Source: JBQTIY01 sp052387675 (lineage in GTDB: Bacteria; Planctomycetota; B15-G4). Taken from it: 64,000 nucleotides of DNA. Positions within the stretch are counted from its first letter, which is position 1. Each line of letters opens with the position of its first letter. Shown here one piece after another: positions 16,810-24,711 of this stretch. The position numbers and the translations under genes are program-made. The stretch lies in assembly GCA_052387675.1 (NCBI GenBank), contig JBQTIY010000011.1:124001-188000 (forward strand). Direction: 5' to 3'. Below the pieces are notes generated by a model. It was not told where the DNA came from and did no database searches. It saw nothing but the letters and a program-made list of their open reading frames with translations.

Positions 16810-17870
16810 GGGGCCTTCCGGGCGAAGCGCGCCGCAACATCCGCCGTCACGCGCAGGCCGCGCAGGCCATCGATCACGCCGCGCAACTTGGCAACCGCGC
16901 TGCCGGCGCGTCCTGCCAAGAGCGCGCGCGCCCAGGCCAGCGGCCAGAGCAAAAGATCGAAGACGAAGAGCGCGGTCCAGCCAGCAGCGCCGCCGTGCTT
17001 GCGCAGAAAGTGCACCGAGTTCACGGCGGTCATGTACTTGCGGCCGGCGGTGTAGCCGCCGCCGGTGCTGGTGGAGAGGCCGTGCCAGGCCGTGGCCTCC
17101 GGCGCCACGATGACGGCGAGCCCCGCCTGCCGCACGCGCAGGCACCAGTCGGCATCTTCCAGGTAGCAGAAGAAGGACTCGTCGAGCGGGCCGGTGCGCT
17201 CCCAGGCCAGACGGCTGAGCATGAGGCAGGTGCCGGGCACGTAATCCACCGGGCGCGGGGCGTCGGCGCGGCGCGGCCCGCCGTGCCCGATGAGCTGCGT
17301 CACGTTGAGCTGTCCGCCGATGCGCCCGCCGCAGGCCCACACGACGTCGGGACGGTCGCGATAGAGCAGGCAGGGCCCGACGACGCCCACCGGAATGCGC
17401 ACCGCGCCTTCACCCGCGTCGCCCGGTCGCGTGTCGGCGCCCAGTGGTGTTGCGGTGCTTGGCTGCGTGGCAGCGCCCTCCACCACGTCCACGGCGCGCA
17501 GCATGCGCGCAAAAGTGTCGGGCGCCACGACGAGATCGCTGTTGAGCAGACACACCCAGTCGGCACCCAGCGACTCAAAGGCGTGTGCGATGGCGCGGTT
17601 GTTGCCGGCGGCATAGCCGAGGTTCTGGCCAAAGCGCAGCACCTCCAGGCCCGGAAACTCCGCGAGCGCGCGCTCCACGGAGCCATCGAGGCTGCCGTTG
17701 TCGGCGAGCAGGGGCAGCGGCGCCGGATGCTCGGCGCGCACCAGCGCACGCAGGCAATCGAGCGTCTCCTCGCCGCCATTCCAGTTGAGGACAACGGCCA
17801 CGACGCGGCCGTCCGGGCGCGCGGCGCCGGACTGCGGTGGACGAGAGCGCGAATTGTCCGGACGGCTCAT
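16806..17870 (-). CDS. GT2-family glycosyltransferase (rhamnosyltransferase-like)
   Basis: 354 residues, start ATG at 17870 overlapping the preceding stop as ATGA. GT-A signatures in order: VVAVVLNWNGGEETLDCLRAL, LLADNGSLDGS, RFGQNLGYAAGNNRAIA, WVCLLNSDLVVAP (the DxD equivalent SD-L) and FFCYLEDADWCLRVRQAGL with the catalytic-base ED region. This is the WbbL-like subgroup. Two hydrophobic segments near the C-terminus (WTALFVFDLLLWPLAWARAL) suggest membrane association. A short variable insertion (TQPSTATPLGADTRPG) precedes the acceptor region. Adds a sugar to the growing surface glycan; sugar identity is unknown. Confidence 0.9.
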   Translation of the reverse strand: MSRPDNSRSRPPQSGAARPDGRVVAVVLNWNGGEETLDCLRALVRAEHPAPLPLLADNGSLDGSVERALAEFPGLEVLRFGQNLGYAAGNNRAIAHAFESLGADWVCLLNSDLVVAPDTFARMLRAVDVVEGAATQPSTATPLGADTRPGDAGEGAVRIPVGVVGPCLLYRDRPDVVWACGGRIGGQLNVTQLIGHGGPRRADAPRPVDYVPGTCLMLSRLAWERTGPLDESFFCYLEDADWCLRVRQAGLAVIVAPEATAWHGLSTSTGGGYTAGRKYMTAVNSVHFLRKHGGAAGWTALFVFDLLLWPLAWARALLAGRAGSAVAKLRGVIDGLRGLRVTADVAARFARKAP

Positions 17871-19030
17871 GCGCTGCCGGGCCCTGCCGGGAGAAATCTG
17901 CGCGCCAACCGCCACCAGGCCCGCAGGGCCGCATTGAACGTCTTTTCCAGGGCCGCTTCCAGACGCGAACGCAGGATGAGCGGCGAGACGCTCAGGTCGT
18001 CGGCGCCCAGCAGCGCCCCATCGCCGACCACGCGCCGGGCCGCGAGCGCGCGCCGGTGCGCGAGGGCGCGCGGCAAGAGGCGCAGGAATTCCCAGCGTCC
18101 CTGCAGGTAGCTGCCCAGCACCCCGCGCCGCGCTGCGAAGCCCATGTAGAGCAGCGCATAGAGCAAGCGGCCGGGCCAACTCAGCAGCAGCGCGGGCCAG
18201 GAATAGTTCTTCAGAACGAGGTACGAGCGGTTGCGGGCGTGCAGGAAGGCGCGGCGCGCGGGATAGGCGGGCGCGCCGGGCCGAAAGGAGATACCGGCCG
18301 TGCCTTCGCGGTGCAGCACGAGCGCCGCCGGCACGCGGCGCAGCCGATGACCCAGACTGCGCAGGCGATAGCTCAGGTCGTGATCTTCGAAAAGAATGAA
18401 GAAAGATTCGTCGTAGGCGCCGGCGGCGAGCACGGCCTGCCGATCCAGCAGAAGCGCCATGCTGATCACGGCGTCGACATCCTGCGGCTCGGTCGTGGCG
18501 CCGGCCACGGGCTGCAGGAAGTGGTCGAGCGTCAGCATGCCCACGTAGTGCATGCGCCCGCCGTCGTAGTGGATGCGCCCCGGGTCGCTGGCGAAGACGG
18601 CGCGCGGCTGCACCGCGGCGACACCCGGCAACGCGGCCTCGGGCAGCAGACGCAGCAAGGTGTCGGGGCGCACGAGCACATCGCTGTCGAGCTGCAAGAC
18701 CCAGCGCGTGCGCGCCTCGCGCAGGCCGAGATTGCGCGCCGGACAGGGCCCGCGATTCTCCGGCAGCGAGAGCAGGCGCAGCGGCGGGCCGGAGGCGCTG
18801 AGCCGCGCGCCGCGGCGGCGCACAAGTTCCGGCGAGCCGTCCGTGGAGGCGTTGTCCACCACGATCACCTCCGCGATTTCGCCCTGCAGCGCGGCGAGGG
18901 CGTCGAGGCAATCGTCGAGGAAGGCCGCGCCATTCCAGTTCGTGACCGTCACGGTGACAGCGCCAAGTCCGGCCCCCGCGCCCGCCTGCACGCCGCCCTG
19001 CGCGGCGCCGCTGTTTCCCACGGGACTCAT
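17867..19030 (-). CDS. GT2-family glycosyltransferase
   Basis: 387 residues from the ATG at 19030 (ATGA overlap). Motifs: VTVTVTNWNGAAFLDDCLDAL, VIVVDNASTDGS, LPENRGPCPARNLGLREA, WVLQLDSDVLV (DSD) and ESFFILFEDHDLSYRLRSLG (the ED/HD catalytic region). After residue 260 comes a hydrophobic pair of helices (LLLSWPGRLLYALLYMGFAA), then a basic C-terminal tail of about 80 residues (RRALAARRV, RAWWRLARRF) that likely sits on the inner membrane. The first 25 residues are Gly/Ala-rich and probably disordered. Part of the glycan operon. Confidence 0.9.
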   Translation of the reverse strand: MSPVGNSGAAQGGVQAGAGAGLGAVTVTVTNWNGAAFLDDCLDALAALQGEIAEVIVVDNASTDGSPELVRRRGARLSASGPPLRLLSLPENRGPCPARNLGLREARTRWVLQLDSDVLVRPDTLLRLLPEAALPGVAAVQPRAVFASDPGRIHYDGGRMHYVGMLTLDHFLQPVAGATTEPQDVDAVISMALLLDRQAVLAAGAYDESFFILFEDHDLSYRLRSLGHRLRRVPAALVLHREGTAGISFRPGAPAYPARRAFLHARNRSYLVLKNYSWPALLLSWPGRLLYALLYMGFAARRGVLGSYLQGRWEFLRLLPRALAHRRALAARRVVGDGALLGADDLSVSPLILRSRLEAALEKTFNAALRAWWRLARRFLPAGPGSA

Positions 19031-19968
19031 CCCAGACCGGGCAGCTTGAAGTCCGGCGCGCGCACCGGAGCGCGGCGCGCCAGGCAGTACGGCAAGTTGA
19101 GCAGCGCGCTGCAGGTGGCGCGCGTGACGATCCACCACGCTCCGGGCGTCTCGCGCAGCGCGCGCCCGAGGCCCAGCGTGCCGGTGGCTTCCAACTCGGC
19201 CTCGCTGGCGGAGCCCGTACCGACGGCAGAGGCCGGCCGAGCGTCACCGCGCAGCGCCTTGCGCGTCAGCGTCCAAGCCGCGCGCAGCACGTCGCCCCAG
19301 GGGCAGTTCTTGAAGGCGTAGAGCCAGAAGTTGCGCACGTGGTAGTAGAGCGAGCGCCGGCCGGCCTTCATGCCGAAGGGCGTGGCGTGGTGCAGGACCG
19401 CGTCGGGGAGCTGCAGGATGCGCCCGCCCTGGCGCAGCACGCGCGCGGCCAAGTCGCGCTCGTTGCCATAGATGAAGAAGCGCTCGTCGTAGCCGCCCGC
19501 CGCACGCAACGCGGCGCTGCGCACGAGTGTGCCGCAACCGCGAAAGGTGCTGGCGTAGTAGCGTCCGCGCGCGACTTCGGCGCGCTGGTAGGCCTCGGGC
19601 ATGCCCGGCTCGATGACGCGGCTGCTCACCATGGCCGTGCTGGACGGCTCAGCCAGAAGCGCGGCTTCCAACGTGGCCAACCACTCGGGCGTGACGACCA
19701 CGTCGTCGTCCATGATGGCGATGGCCTCGCCGGTGGCCGTGCGAAAACCGATGTTGAAAGTCTCGCAGGCGCCCTTCTTGTCGTGCGGCATCTCCACCAG
19801 CACCACCTGCGGATAGCGCGCGCGCAGCGCGGCGGCCGTGCCGTCGCTGCTGGCGTTGTCCACGACGACAATCTCGTCGGGCACGCGCCGGCCAGCGAGC
19901 AGCGCGGCCACATTGGCCAGCACCGCCGCCTGCTTGTTCCAGGTGGAAATGACCGCCGAAATCTTCAT
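19027..19968 (-). CDS. GT2-family glycosyltransferase
   Basis: 313 residues, ATG at 19968 overlapping the preceding stop (ATGA). Motifs: ISAVISTWNKQAAVLANVAAL, EIVVVDNASSDGT, AIAIMDDDVVV (DDD), and FFIYGNERDLAARVLRQGG, in which the usual E-D of the catalytic site reads N-E-R-D. A histidine-rich strand VLHHATPFG follows, as in related enzymes. The C-terminal 60 residues are helical with several cysteines. Third consecutive GT2 gene of the operon; these three differ enough to suggest different linkages rather than recent duplicates. Confidence 0.9.
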   Translation of the reverse strand: MKISAVISTWNKQAAVLANVAALLAGRRVPDEIVVVDNASSDGTAAALRARYPQVVLVEMPHDKKGACETFNIGFRTATGEAIAIMDDDVVVTPEWLATLEAALLAEPSSTAMVSSRVIEPGMPEAYQRAEVARGRYYASTFRGCGTLVRSAALRAAGGYDERFFIYGNERDLAARVLRQGGRILQLPDAVLHHATPFGMKAGRRSLYYHVRNFWLYAFKNCPWGDVLRAAWTLTRKALRGDARPASAVGTGSASEAELEATGTLGLGRALRETPGAWWIVTRATCSALLNLPYCLARRAPVRAPDFKLPGLG

Positions 19969-20759
19969 GCGCGGCTGGGCTGCGAGGGCTGCGCGAGTCC
20001 CAGACGCTGCGCCAAGGCCGCGAGCTGCTGCTGCACGGCAGCCACTTGGGCTGCGGGCAGTTCCAGGTAGGCCTCGGCGTGCGTCACGGCGGGCAGGTCC
20101 ACGTTCACTGTTCGCGCCAGTGCGCGCGCCTCGGTCTTGCGGGTGATGTCGACGAGCCCGTGCTGACTGGCGAAGGCCGCCATGGCGGCGCGCTTCTCGG
20201 CAACCACCGCGCTGATGTCGAGCAGGAAGCTGGCCATGGACTCCGTGTTGACTTCGTAGAGCAGCAGGAGCGGCGCCCCACTCGGCGCGCCGGCGCCCGA
20301 GCCCGCACGCTGCATCGGCAGCGCGCCCAGCAGCGCCGCGGCGACAGCGTGCAGCGTGGCCACGTGATCGGGGTGCATCTCGAAGGGCGAGGGCGCGTAG
20401 ACCACGGCGGGCTGCAGCCGCGCCACGAGGGCCGCGAGACGCGCGGGCAGGTCGGCCGCGCGGGCCACGCCGCCATCCGCCACGCCGAGGCATTCCGTCT
20501 GTGCGCCGCCCATGGCCGCGGCCGAGCGCCGGCTTTCGGCCAAGCGCACGTCGGCCCGGCCGCCGCCCTCGCCGCCGGTGACGAGCGCCACCGTCACGGC
20601 ATCGCCGCGCCGGCGGTGCAAGGCGATGGCGCCGCCGCAGCCGATGATCTCGTCGTCGGGATGCGGTGCCACGACGAGCACGGGCCCGCGCGGCACGCGC
20701 GAGAGATCGTGCAGCGGCGGAAAGCCCTGGGCTGGTGCGGGAAAGTTGGCCGGGTTCAT
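19965..20759 (-). CDS. PIG-L/LmbE-family deacetylase
   Basis: 264 residues. Zinc and catalytic motif VLVVAPHPDDEIIGCGG (about residues 28-44), then the second ligand region FEMHPDHVATLHA. The family removes acetyl groups from GlcNAc-type sugars (PIG-L, MshB, BshB). The C-terminal 60 residues are an extra helix-rich tail (AAQVAAVQQQLAALAQRL) with coiled-coil character. Both neighbours overlap by 4 bp, and a GT4 gene is directly upstream, the same gene order as in bacillithiol-type glycosyltransferase/deacetylase pairs. Within an exporter-linked operon a de-N-acetylated surface glycan is more likely; this is inference. Confidence 0.9.
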   Translation of the reverse strand: MNPANFPAPAQGFPPLHDLSRVPRGPVLVVAPHPDDEIIGCGGAIALHRRRGDAVTVALVTGGEGGGRADVRLAESRRSAAAMGGAQTECLGVADGGVARAADLPARLAALVARLQPAVVYAPSPFEMHPDHVATLHAVAAALLGALPMQRAGSGAGAPSGAPLLLLYEVNTESMASFLLDISAVVAEKRAAMAAFASQHGLVDITRKTEARALARTVNVDLPAVTHAEAYLELPAAQVAAVQQQLAALAQRLGLAQPSQPSRA

Positions 20760-22003
20760 CGGGTCTTCATCGGTTGCAGGGCACGAGCATAGAGAGCCGC
20801 GCTGGCCGCGGCATGCTCGGCCGGGCCCATCAGTTCCTGCTGCGCCGCGGCGGCCCAGGCCTGCAGCGGCGTGCCGTCGCGCAGGAGCGCTTGAAAGAGG
20901 TGTGCCCAGGCCACCGGGTCTCCGGCCGGCAGCACCGCGCCGGCTGGGCCCACGCGCTCGGGCAGCGCGCCGCGATCGCTGACTGCCACCGGGAGCCCCA
21001 GGCGCCGCGCCTCAGCCACTGCGAGGCCAAAGCTCTCCTCGGCGCGGCTCGCGAAGACAGCCAGATCGGCCTGCCCGCGCAAGGCCGGCAGGTCGGCCGC
21101 GCTGAAGCGCCCGCGAAACTCCACGTCGAGGCCCTCGGCCGCGTCGAGCAACTCCTCCGCATGCACGGCATCGACCGGTTCGCCGAGCACGATGAGCGCG
21201 CAGCGCGGATCACGCAGCCGGCGCAAAGCCGCGAGCAGATCGAGCACGCCCTTGGCCGGCGCGAGGTGGCCCCAGGTCACGAGCACGAGCCGGCCGTCGC
21301 TGCGCGCGCGCGGCGGCGCCGGCGGCGCGGCGGGCGCGGGCACGCCGTGCGGCAGCGTGACGAGACGCTCGGGCGCAAAGAGCCCGCTGGCCAGCCAGCG
21401 CTGCCGCCCCAACTCGCTGGGCACGATCGCGAGGCGCAGAGCCGCCGCCGCGGCACGCGACGTGGCCTGCCGCGCGGCCGTCTCGTGTTCGAGCTGCACG
21501 CGCCCCGCCGGGAAGTCGGGCAGCACGCAGTCCACGCAGCGCGGGGCGGCGGGCAGCGGGAAGGCCTGCGCGCAGCTCTCGCCGTCGGGCCGCACGAGGA
21601 AGAAGCGCGCGCAGACCGTGGTGTAGTCGTGCAGCGTGGCCAGCACCGGCAGCCCGGCCGCGGTGAGCCGCGCGGCGAGATCGCCGGAGAGATTCAACGT
21701 GTGATGCAGGTGCACGAGATCCGGGCGTCGCGCCACGAGCGCCGCGACCACGGCCTCGGCCACGCGCGGCTGGCGATCATCCATGGAGTAGTTCTCGCCG
21801 GGGCGCCGCAGCACGCGCAGCACAGCCAGCCCAGCGAGAGACTCCTCCACGATCCGGCCCTGCTCGTCGCGCCGGTCGCTGCCGGCCAGCACGAAGACCT
21901 CGTCGCCGCGCCGAAGCTGCTCGCGCGCCAGGCTCTCCACGCAGGCCTCGGTCCCGCCGCGAAACTCGGGCGGAAACTGGTGCACGACGTGCGCGACCCT
22001 CAC
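20756..22003 (-). CDS. GT4-family glycosyltransferase
   Basis: 415 residues, with GTG at 22003 chosen because it overlaps the upstream stop (GTGA) and gives the standard N-terminus VRVAHVVHQFPPEFRGGTEA. The donor-binding domain has VLVTWGHLAPAKGVLDLLAA, FASRAEESFGLAVAEARRLG and PVAVSDRGALPERV. A cysteine cluster (ESCAQAFPLPAAPRCVDC) occupies the same place as in the two other GT4 proteins here. It sits between two PIG-L deacetylase genes. The protein is presumably a retaining hexosyl or hexosaminyl transferase; donor unknown. Confidence 0.9.
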   Translation of the reverse strand: MRVAHVVHQFPPEFRGGTEACVESLAREQLRRGDEVFVLAGSDRRDEQGRIVEESLAGLAVLRVLRRPGENYSMDDRQPRVAEAVVAALVARRPDLVHLHHTLNLSGDLAARLTAAGLPVLATLHDYTTVCARFFLVRPDGESCAQAFPLPAAPRCVDCVLPDFPAGRVQLEHETAARQATSRAAAAALRLAIVPSELGRQRWLASGLFAPERLVTLPHGVPAPAAPPAPPRARSDGRLVLVTWGHLAPAKGVLDLLAALRRLRDPRCALIVLGEPVDAVHAEELLDAAEGLDVEFRGRFSAADLPALRGQADLAVFASRAEESFGLAVAEARRLGLPVAVSDRGALPERVGPAGAVLPAGDPVAWAHLFQALLRDGTPLQAWAAAAQQELMGPAEHAAASAALYARALQPMKTR

Positions 22004-22728
22004 GCCAGTTCCTGGAAAGCTTCCGCCCAAAGGCCGCCCGGCGGGAGGAGCACCGAACGAAAGCGGTTCAGGCCGTCGACCGCGCGCGCGATGTCGTTCA
22101 GCTCCATCTGGCTGGCGTAGCAGCGCACGGCGGCGAGCTTGGTCTCGTAGACCGCGCCCACGTCCACGGCCAGGTCGGCATCGAGCGGCGACCAGACTTC
22201 GAAGCCCAGCAGTTTGGGGCGCAGGCCCTGGCCGGCCACGGCGGCGACGGCGCGCTGCACGCCGAGCGAGACGAAGTGATGATCGGAGTGCGCCTCGCCC
22301 GGGTGCGGCGCATAGATCACCTCCGGCCGCAGCCGCAAGATCGCGTCGGTGCAGCGCGCGGCCACCGCGGCCAGGTCGCCCTCGGTCACGACCATGCTGT
22401 CGGGGTAGCCCCAGAACTCGGTGTGCTTGAGGCCTAGCTGCTGCGCGGCGGCCTCGGCTTCGCGGCGCCGCAGCGCCACGTACTCGGCCGGGTCGCGCGT
22501 GTGCCCGGCATCCCCGTGCACGCCGGAGGTCACGAAGACAGCCGCTGTCTCATCGCCGAGGCGCGCATGCAGCACGAGCGTGGCGCCCGGTCCGATGGAC
22601 TCATCGTCGGGGTGCGGCGAGAAGACCAGCGCGCGCCCGCGGTAAGGCGGCGCGCGGCAGGGGCGCGGCAGCTTTGGCGCGGGGAGCGCGAGACTCGTGG
22701 ACTGCGGCTCGCCAGGGCGGGAAGTCAT
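22000..22728 (-). CDS. PIG-L/LmbE-family deacetylase
   Basis: 242 residues from the ATG at 22728; a longer start at 22818 would run into the upstream GNAT gene. Motif LVFSPHPDDESIGPGA (about residues 33-48), then PHPGEAHSDHHFVSLGV, the second zinc-ligand region. Related to the other deacetylase of this operon but distinct: it has the SPHPDDE variant and lacks the coiled-coil tail. Two PIG-L enzymes flanking one GT4 suggest two different N-acetyl sugars or positions are deacetylated. The C-terminus ends WAEAFQELA. Cytoplasmic. Confidence 0.9.
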   Translation of the reverse strand: MTSRPGEPQSTSLALPAPKLPRPCRAPPYRGRALVFSPHPDDESIGPGATLVLHARLGDETAAVFVTSGVHGDAGHTRDPAEYVALRRREAEAAAQQLGLKHTEFWGYPDSMVVTEGDLAAVAARCTDAILRLRPEVIYAPHPGEAHSDHHFVSLGVQRAVAAVAGQGLRPKLLGFEVWSPLDADLAVDVGAVYETKLAAVRCYASQMELNDIARAVDGLNRFRSVLLPPGGLWAEAFQELA

Positions 22729-22744
22729 GGGCGCGAGTCTAGCT

Positions 22745-23773
22745 TTAGAAGATGTCGCAATCGCCCATCGTGAAGCACCAGTTGGCCTTGGCCCACTCCA
22801 GTTCCAGACGCGGGCCAAAGGTCATGATGCAGAGATTGAAGCGCGTCGGGGCGCTCTGCAGGCCGAGCGAGGACAGCGTGGTGTGCAGGGGCATGTTGGG
22901 CGTGACCCAGGTTTCCACGCGGTGCCCGCCCAGGCCGTGCGCGTGGCCGACGACGGCGTGCAGCAGGGCGGCCACCGCCGGGCGGTCATGACCCGAGCCG
23001 ATCCAGTCCACCATGGGCACCCAAGGCTCGCCCATCCAGCCGAGGCGGTAGATGAGCACGCCCACGAGCTTGCCGGCGCGGCGCGCGAGGCGCGCGTGGT
23101 ACTGCGTGCCGGCGAGCGGCCGAAAGCGCCACGAGAGGTACGGCGCATCGCGCCACGTGCCGAGCGGCACTTCGGCGAGGTGCTCGGTGAAGAGCGCCGC
23201 GGCCTCGCTCACGTCTTCACCCTTGAACTCCTCCACCGTGACGCCTTCCGCCGCGCGCGAGAGTTCATCGAGCCAAGCCGGCGTGTCGGGGCCGAGCGGA
23301 CGCAAGAGCGCCGGCATGGGCACATGCACCGGCTTGTAGCCGATGACGCGCGTCCCCACCGGGAAGGCCAGCTCATTGGGCAGGCCGTAGATGTACTCGT
23401 TGAAGGGCAGCCGGCCGGGCGTCGTCCAGTACTCGGTGTACGTGCGCGCGATCGTCACGAAGAGGCTCTGCTTGCCGAGCCGCCCGCGCCAGGCTTTGTC
23501 CACGCAGGAGTCCACCGACTGCGCGGCCGCAGAGCGCTCGCCGCGCAGCACGCAGGCCATGGGCAGCGAGCTGTAGTTGGCGATGATTTGCCCGTCGGCA
23601 TCGAGCGCCACGAAGACCTGCGTGCCGGCCGGATTCTCGAGGTAGAGCGCGCGCCAATGCTCCACGTTGCGGTCCACGTGGCGCGGATTGCCCTCGGAGA
23701 AGACGCGGTTCCAGAGCGCCACGATGCCGACTTCATCACCGGGCTCGTAGGGGCGGATGTTGAACTGGCTCAT
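22745..23773 (-). CDS. GNAT-like acyltransferase
   Basis: 342 residues, ATG at 23773 overlapping the previous stop (ATGA). The N-terminal domain (FNIRPYEPGDEVGIVALWNRVF) is a standard GNAT beginning, followed by VFVALDADGQIIANYSSLPMAC, where strand beta4 would lie. The total length fits two GNAT-type domains; the second contains RLARRAGKLVGVLIYRL and the C-terminal HRVETWVTPNMPLHTTL. The canonical acetyl-CoA loop R-x-x-G-x-G/A is not obvious. With two PIG-L deacetylases downstream, N-acylation of a freed amino sugar is a reasonable guess, by analogy to MshD-like chemistry. The last residues (WCFTMGDCDIF) contain two Cys. Confidence 0.75.
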   Translation of the reverse strand: MSQFNIRPYEPGDEVGIVALWNRVFSEGNPRHVDRNVEHWRALYLENPAGTQVFVALDADGQIIANYSSLPMACVLRGERSAAAQSVDSCVDKAWRGRLGKQSLFVTIARTYTEYWTTPGRLPFNEYIYGLPNELAFPVGTRVIGYKPVHVPMPALLRPLGPDTPAWLDELSRAAEGVTVEEFKGEDVSEAAALFTEHLAEVPLGTWRDAPYLSWRFRPLAGTQYHARLARRAGKLVGVLIYRLGWMGEPWVPMVDWIGSGHDRPAVAALLHAVVGHAHGLGGHRVETWVTPNMPLHTTLSSLGLQSAPTRFNLCIMTFGPRLELEWAKANWCFTMGDCDIF

Positions 23774-24696
23774 GCCGCCCACACCGCGCGCACGGCCTTC
23801 CACACCGCGCGCCGCGCCTCGGGCGGCGCCGCCGCGCGCCGCAGTCGGCGCGCCTCCTCGGCACCGCGCAGCGTGGTCATCAGCCGCGCCACGAGCGCGC
23901 CGCGCCAACCGAAAGTCTTGCGGTAGTAGGCGAAGCGATTCTTGTGCCAGATCGCGCCGAACTCCGGGAACTGGCCGGTGCTCGCGCCTTCGTGATGCAG
24001 GATGCGTGCCTCGGCCACGTAGGCCAGCTTGTGCCCGGCCACGGTGAGCCGCCGGCACAGGTCCACGTCATTGAAGAAGAGCCACAGCTCGGGGTCAAAG
24101 CCGCCGAGCTGCTCCCAGAGGGCGCGGCGCAAGAGCAGCGCGGCGCCCGGCGGCTGGTCCACGTCGCGCGAGCTGGTGTGGTCGAAGTCGCGCATCTCGT
24201 AGCGCGGCAGCACGCGGTTGCGCGGGAACCAGCGCTCAAAGAGTGTGTCGTAGAAGACGGCCACGCCGAGCGTGGGAAAGCGCTTGCAGGAAGGCTGCGG
24301 CGTGCCGTCCGGGCGGTCGAGACGCGGCGCGCAGCCGGCGTGGCCGGGATGGCGGTCCAGAAAGTTCAGCAGCGTGCCCAGCGCACCCGGGCGCACTTCG
24401 GTGTCGGAGTTGAGCAGAAAGAGGTACTGGCCGCGCGCACGCGCCGCGCCGAGGTTGTTGCCAATCGCGTAGCCGTCGTTCTGCGGATTACGCACGAGCT
24501 GCACTTCGGGGAAGTCGCGCGCCACGAGGTCGGCGCTGCCGTCGGCCGAGGCATTGTCCACCACGATGACCTCGCAGGCGCCGGGGCCCGCTTCGGGCGC
24601 CGCCGCGCGCAGCGAGCGCAGGCAGGCGGCGAGCAGCTCGCGCGTATTCCAGCTCAGCACGACCACCGACACTCGGGGCGCTGCTGCAGTGCCCAT
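23770..24696 (-). CDS. GT2-family glycosyltransferase (rhamnosyltransferase-like)
   Basis: 308 residues. A GTG at 24699 directly precedes the ATG at 24696; I took the ATG. Motifs: VSVVVLSWNTRELLAACLRSL, VIVVDNASADGS, RNPQNDGYAIGNNLGA, FLLNSDTEVRPGAL, and LFFNDVDLCRRLTVAGH (N-D-V-D in the catalytic region). The segment GAALLLRRALWEQLGGFDPEL is typical of the WcaA/RfbF-like subgroup. The tail after residue 270 is basic (RRLRRAAAPPEARR). Directly downstream of another GT2 gene in the exporter operon. Confidence 0.9.
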   Translation of the reverse strand: MGTAAAPRVSVVVLSWNTRELLAACLRSLRAAAPEAGPGACEVIVVDNASADGSADLVARDFPEVQLVRNPQNDGYAIGNNLGAARARGQYLFLLNSDTEVRPGALGTLLNFLDRHPGHAGCAPRLDRPDGTPQPSCKRFPTLGVAVFYDTLFERWFPRNRVLPRYEMRDFDHTSSRDVDQPPGAALLLRRALWEQLGGFDPELWLFFNDVDLCRRLTVAGHKLAYVAEARILHHEGASTGQFPEFGAIWHKNRFAYYRKTFGWRGALVARLMTTLRGAEEARRLRRAAAPPEARRAVWKAVRAVWAA

Positions 24697-24711
24697 CACG
24701 CCGCAGCCGCC

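Noticed and set aside
16809..17340. N-terminal extension of the GT4 gene and similar extensions of the GT2 genes
   Set aside because: These stretches overlap the preceding gene in another frame and lack motifs; starts were placed at the 4-bp overlaps.
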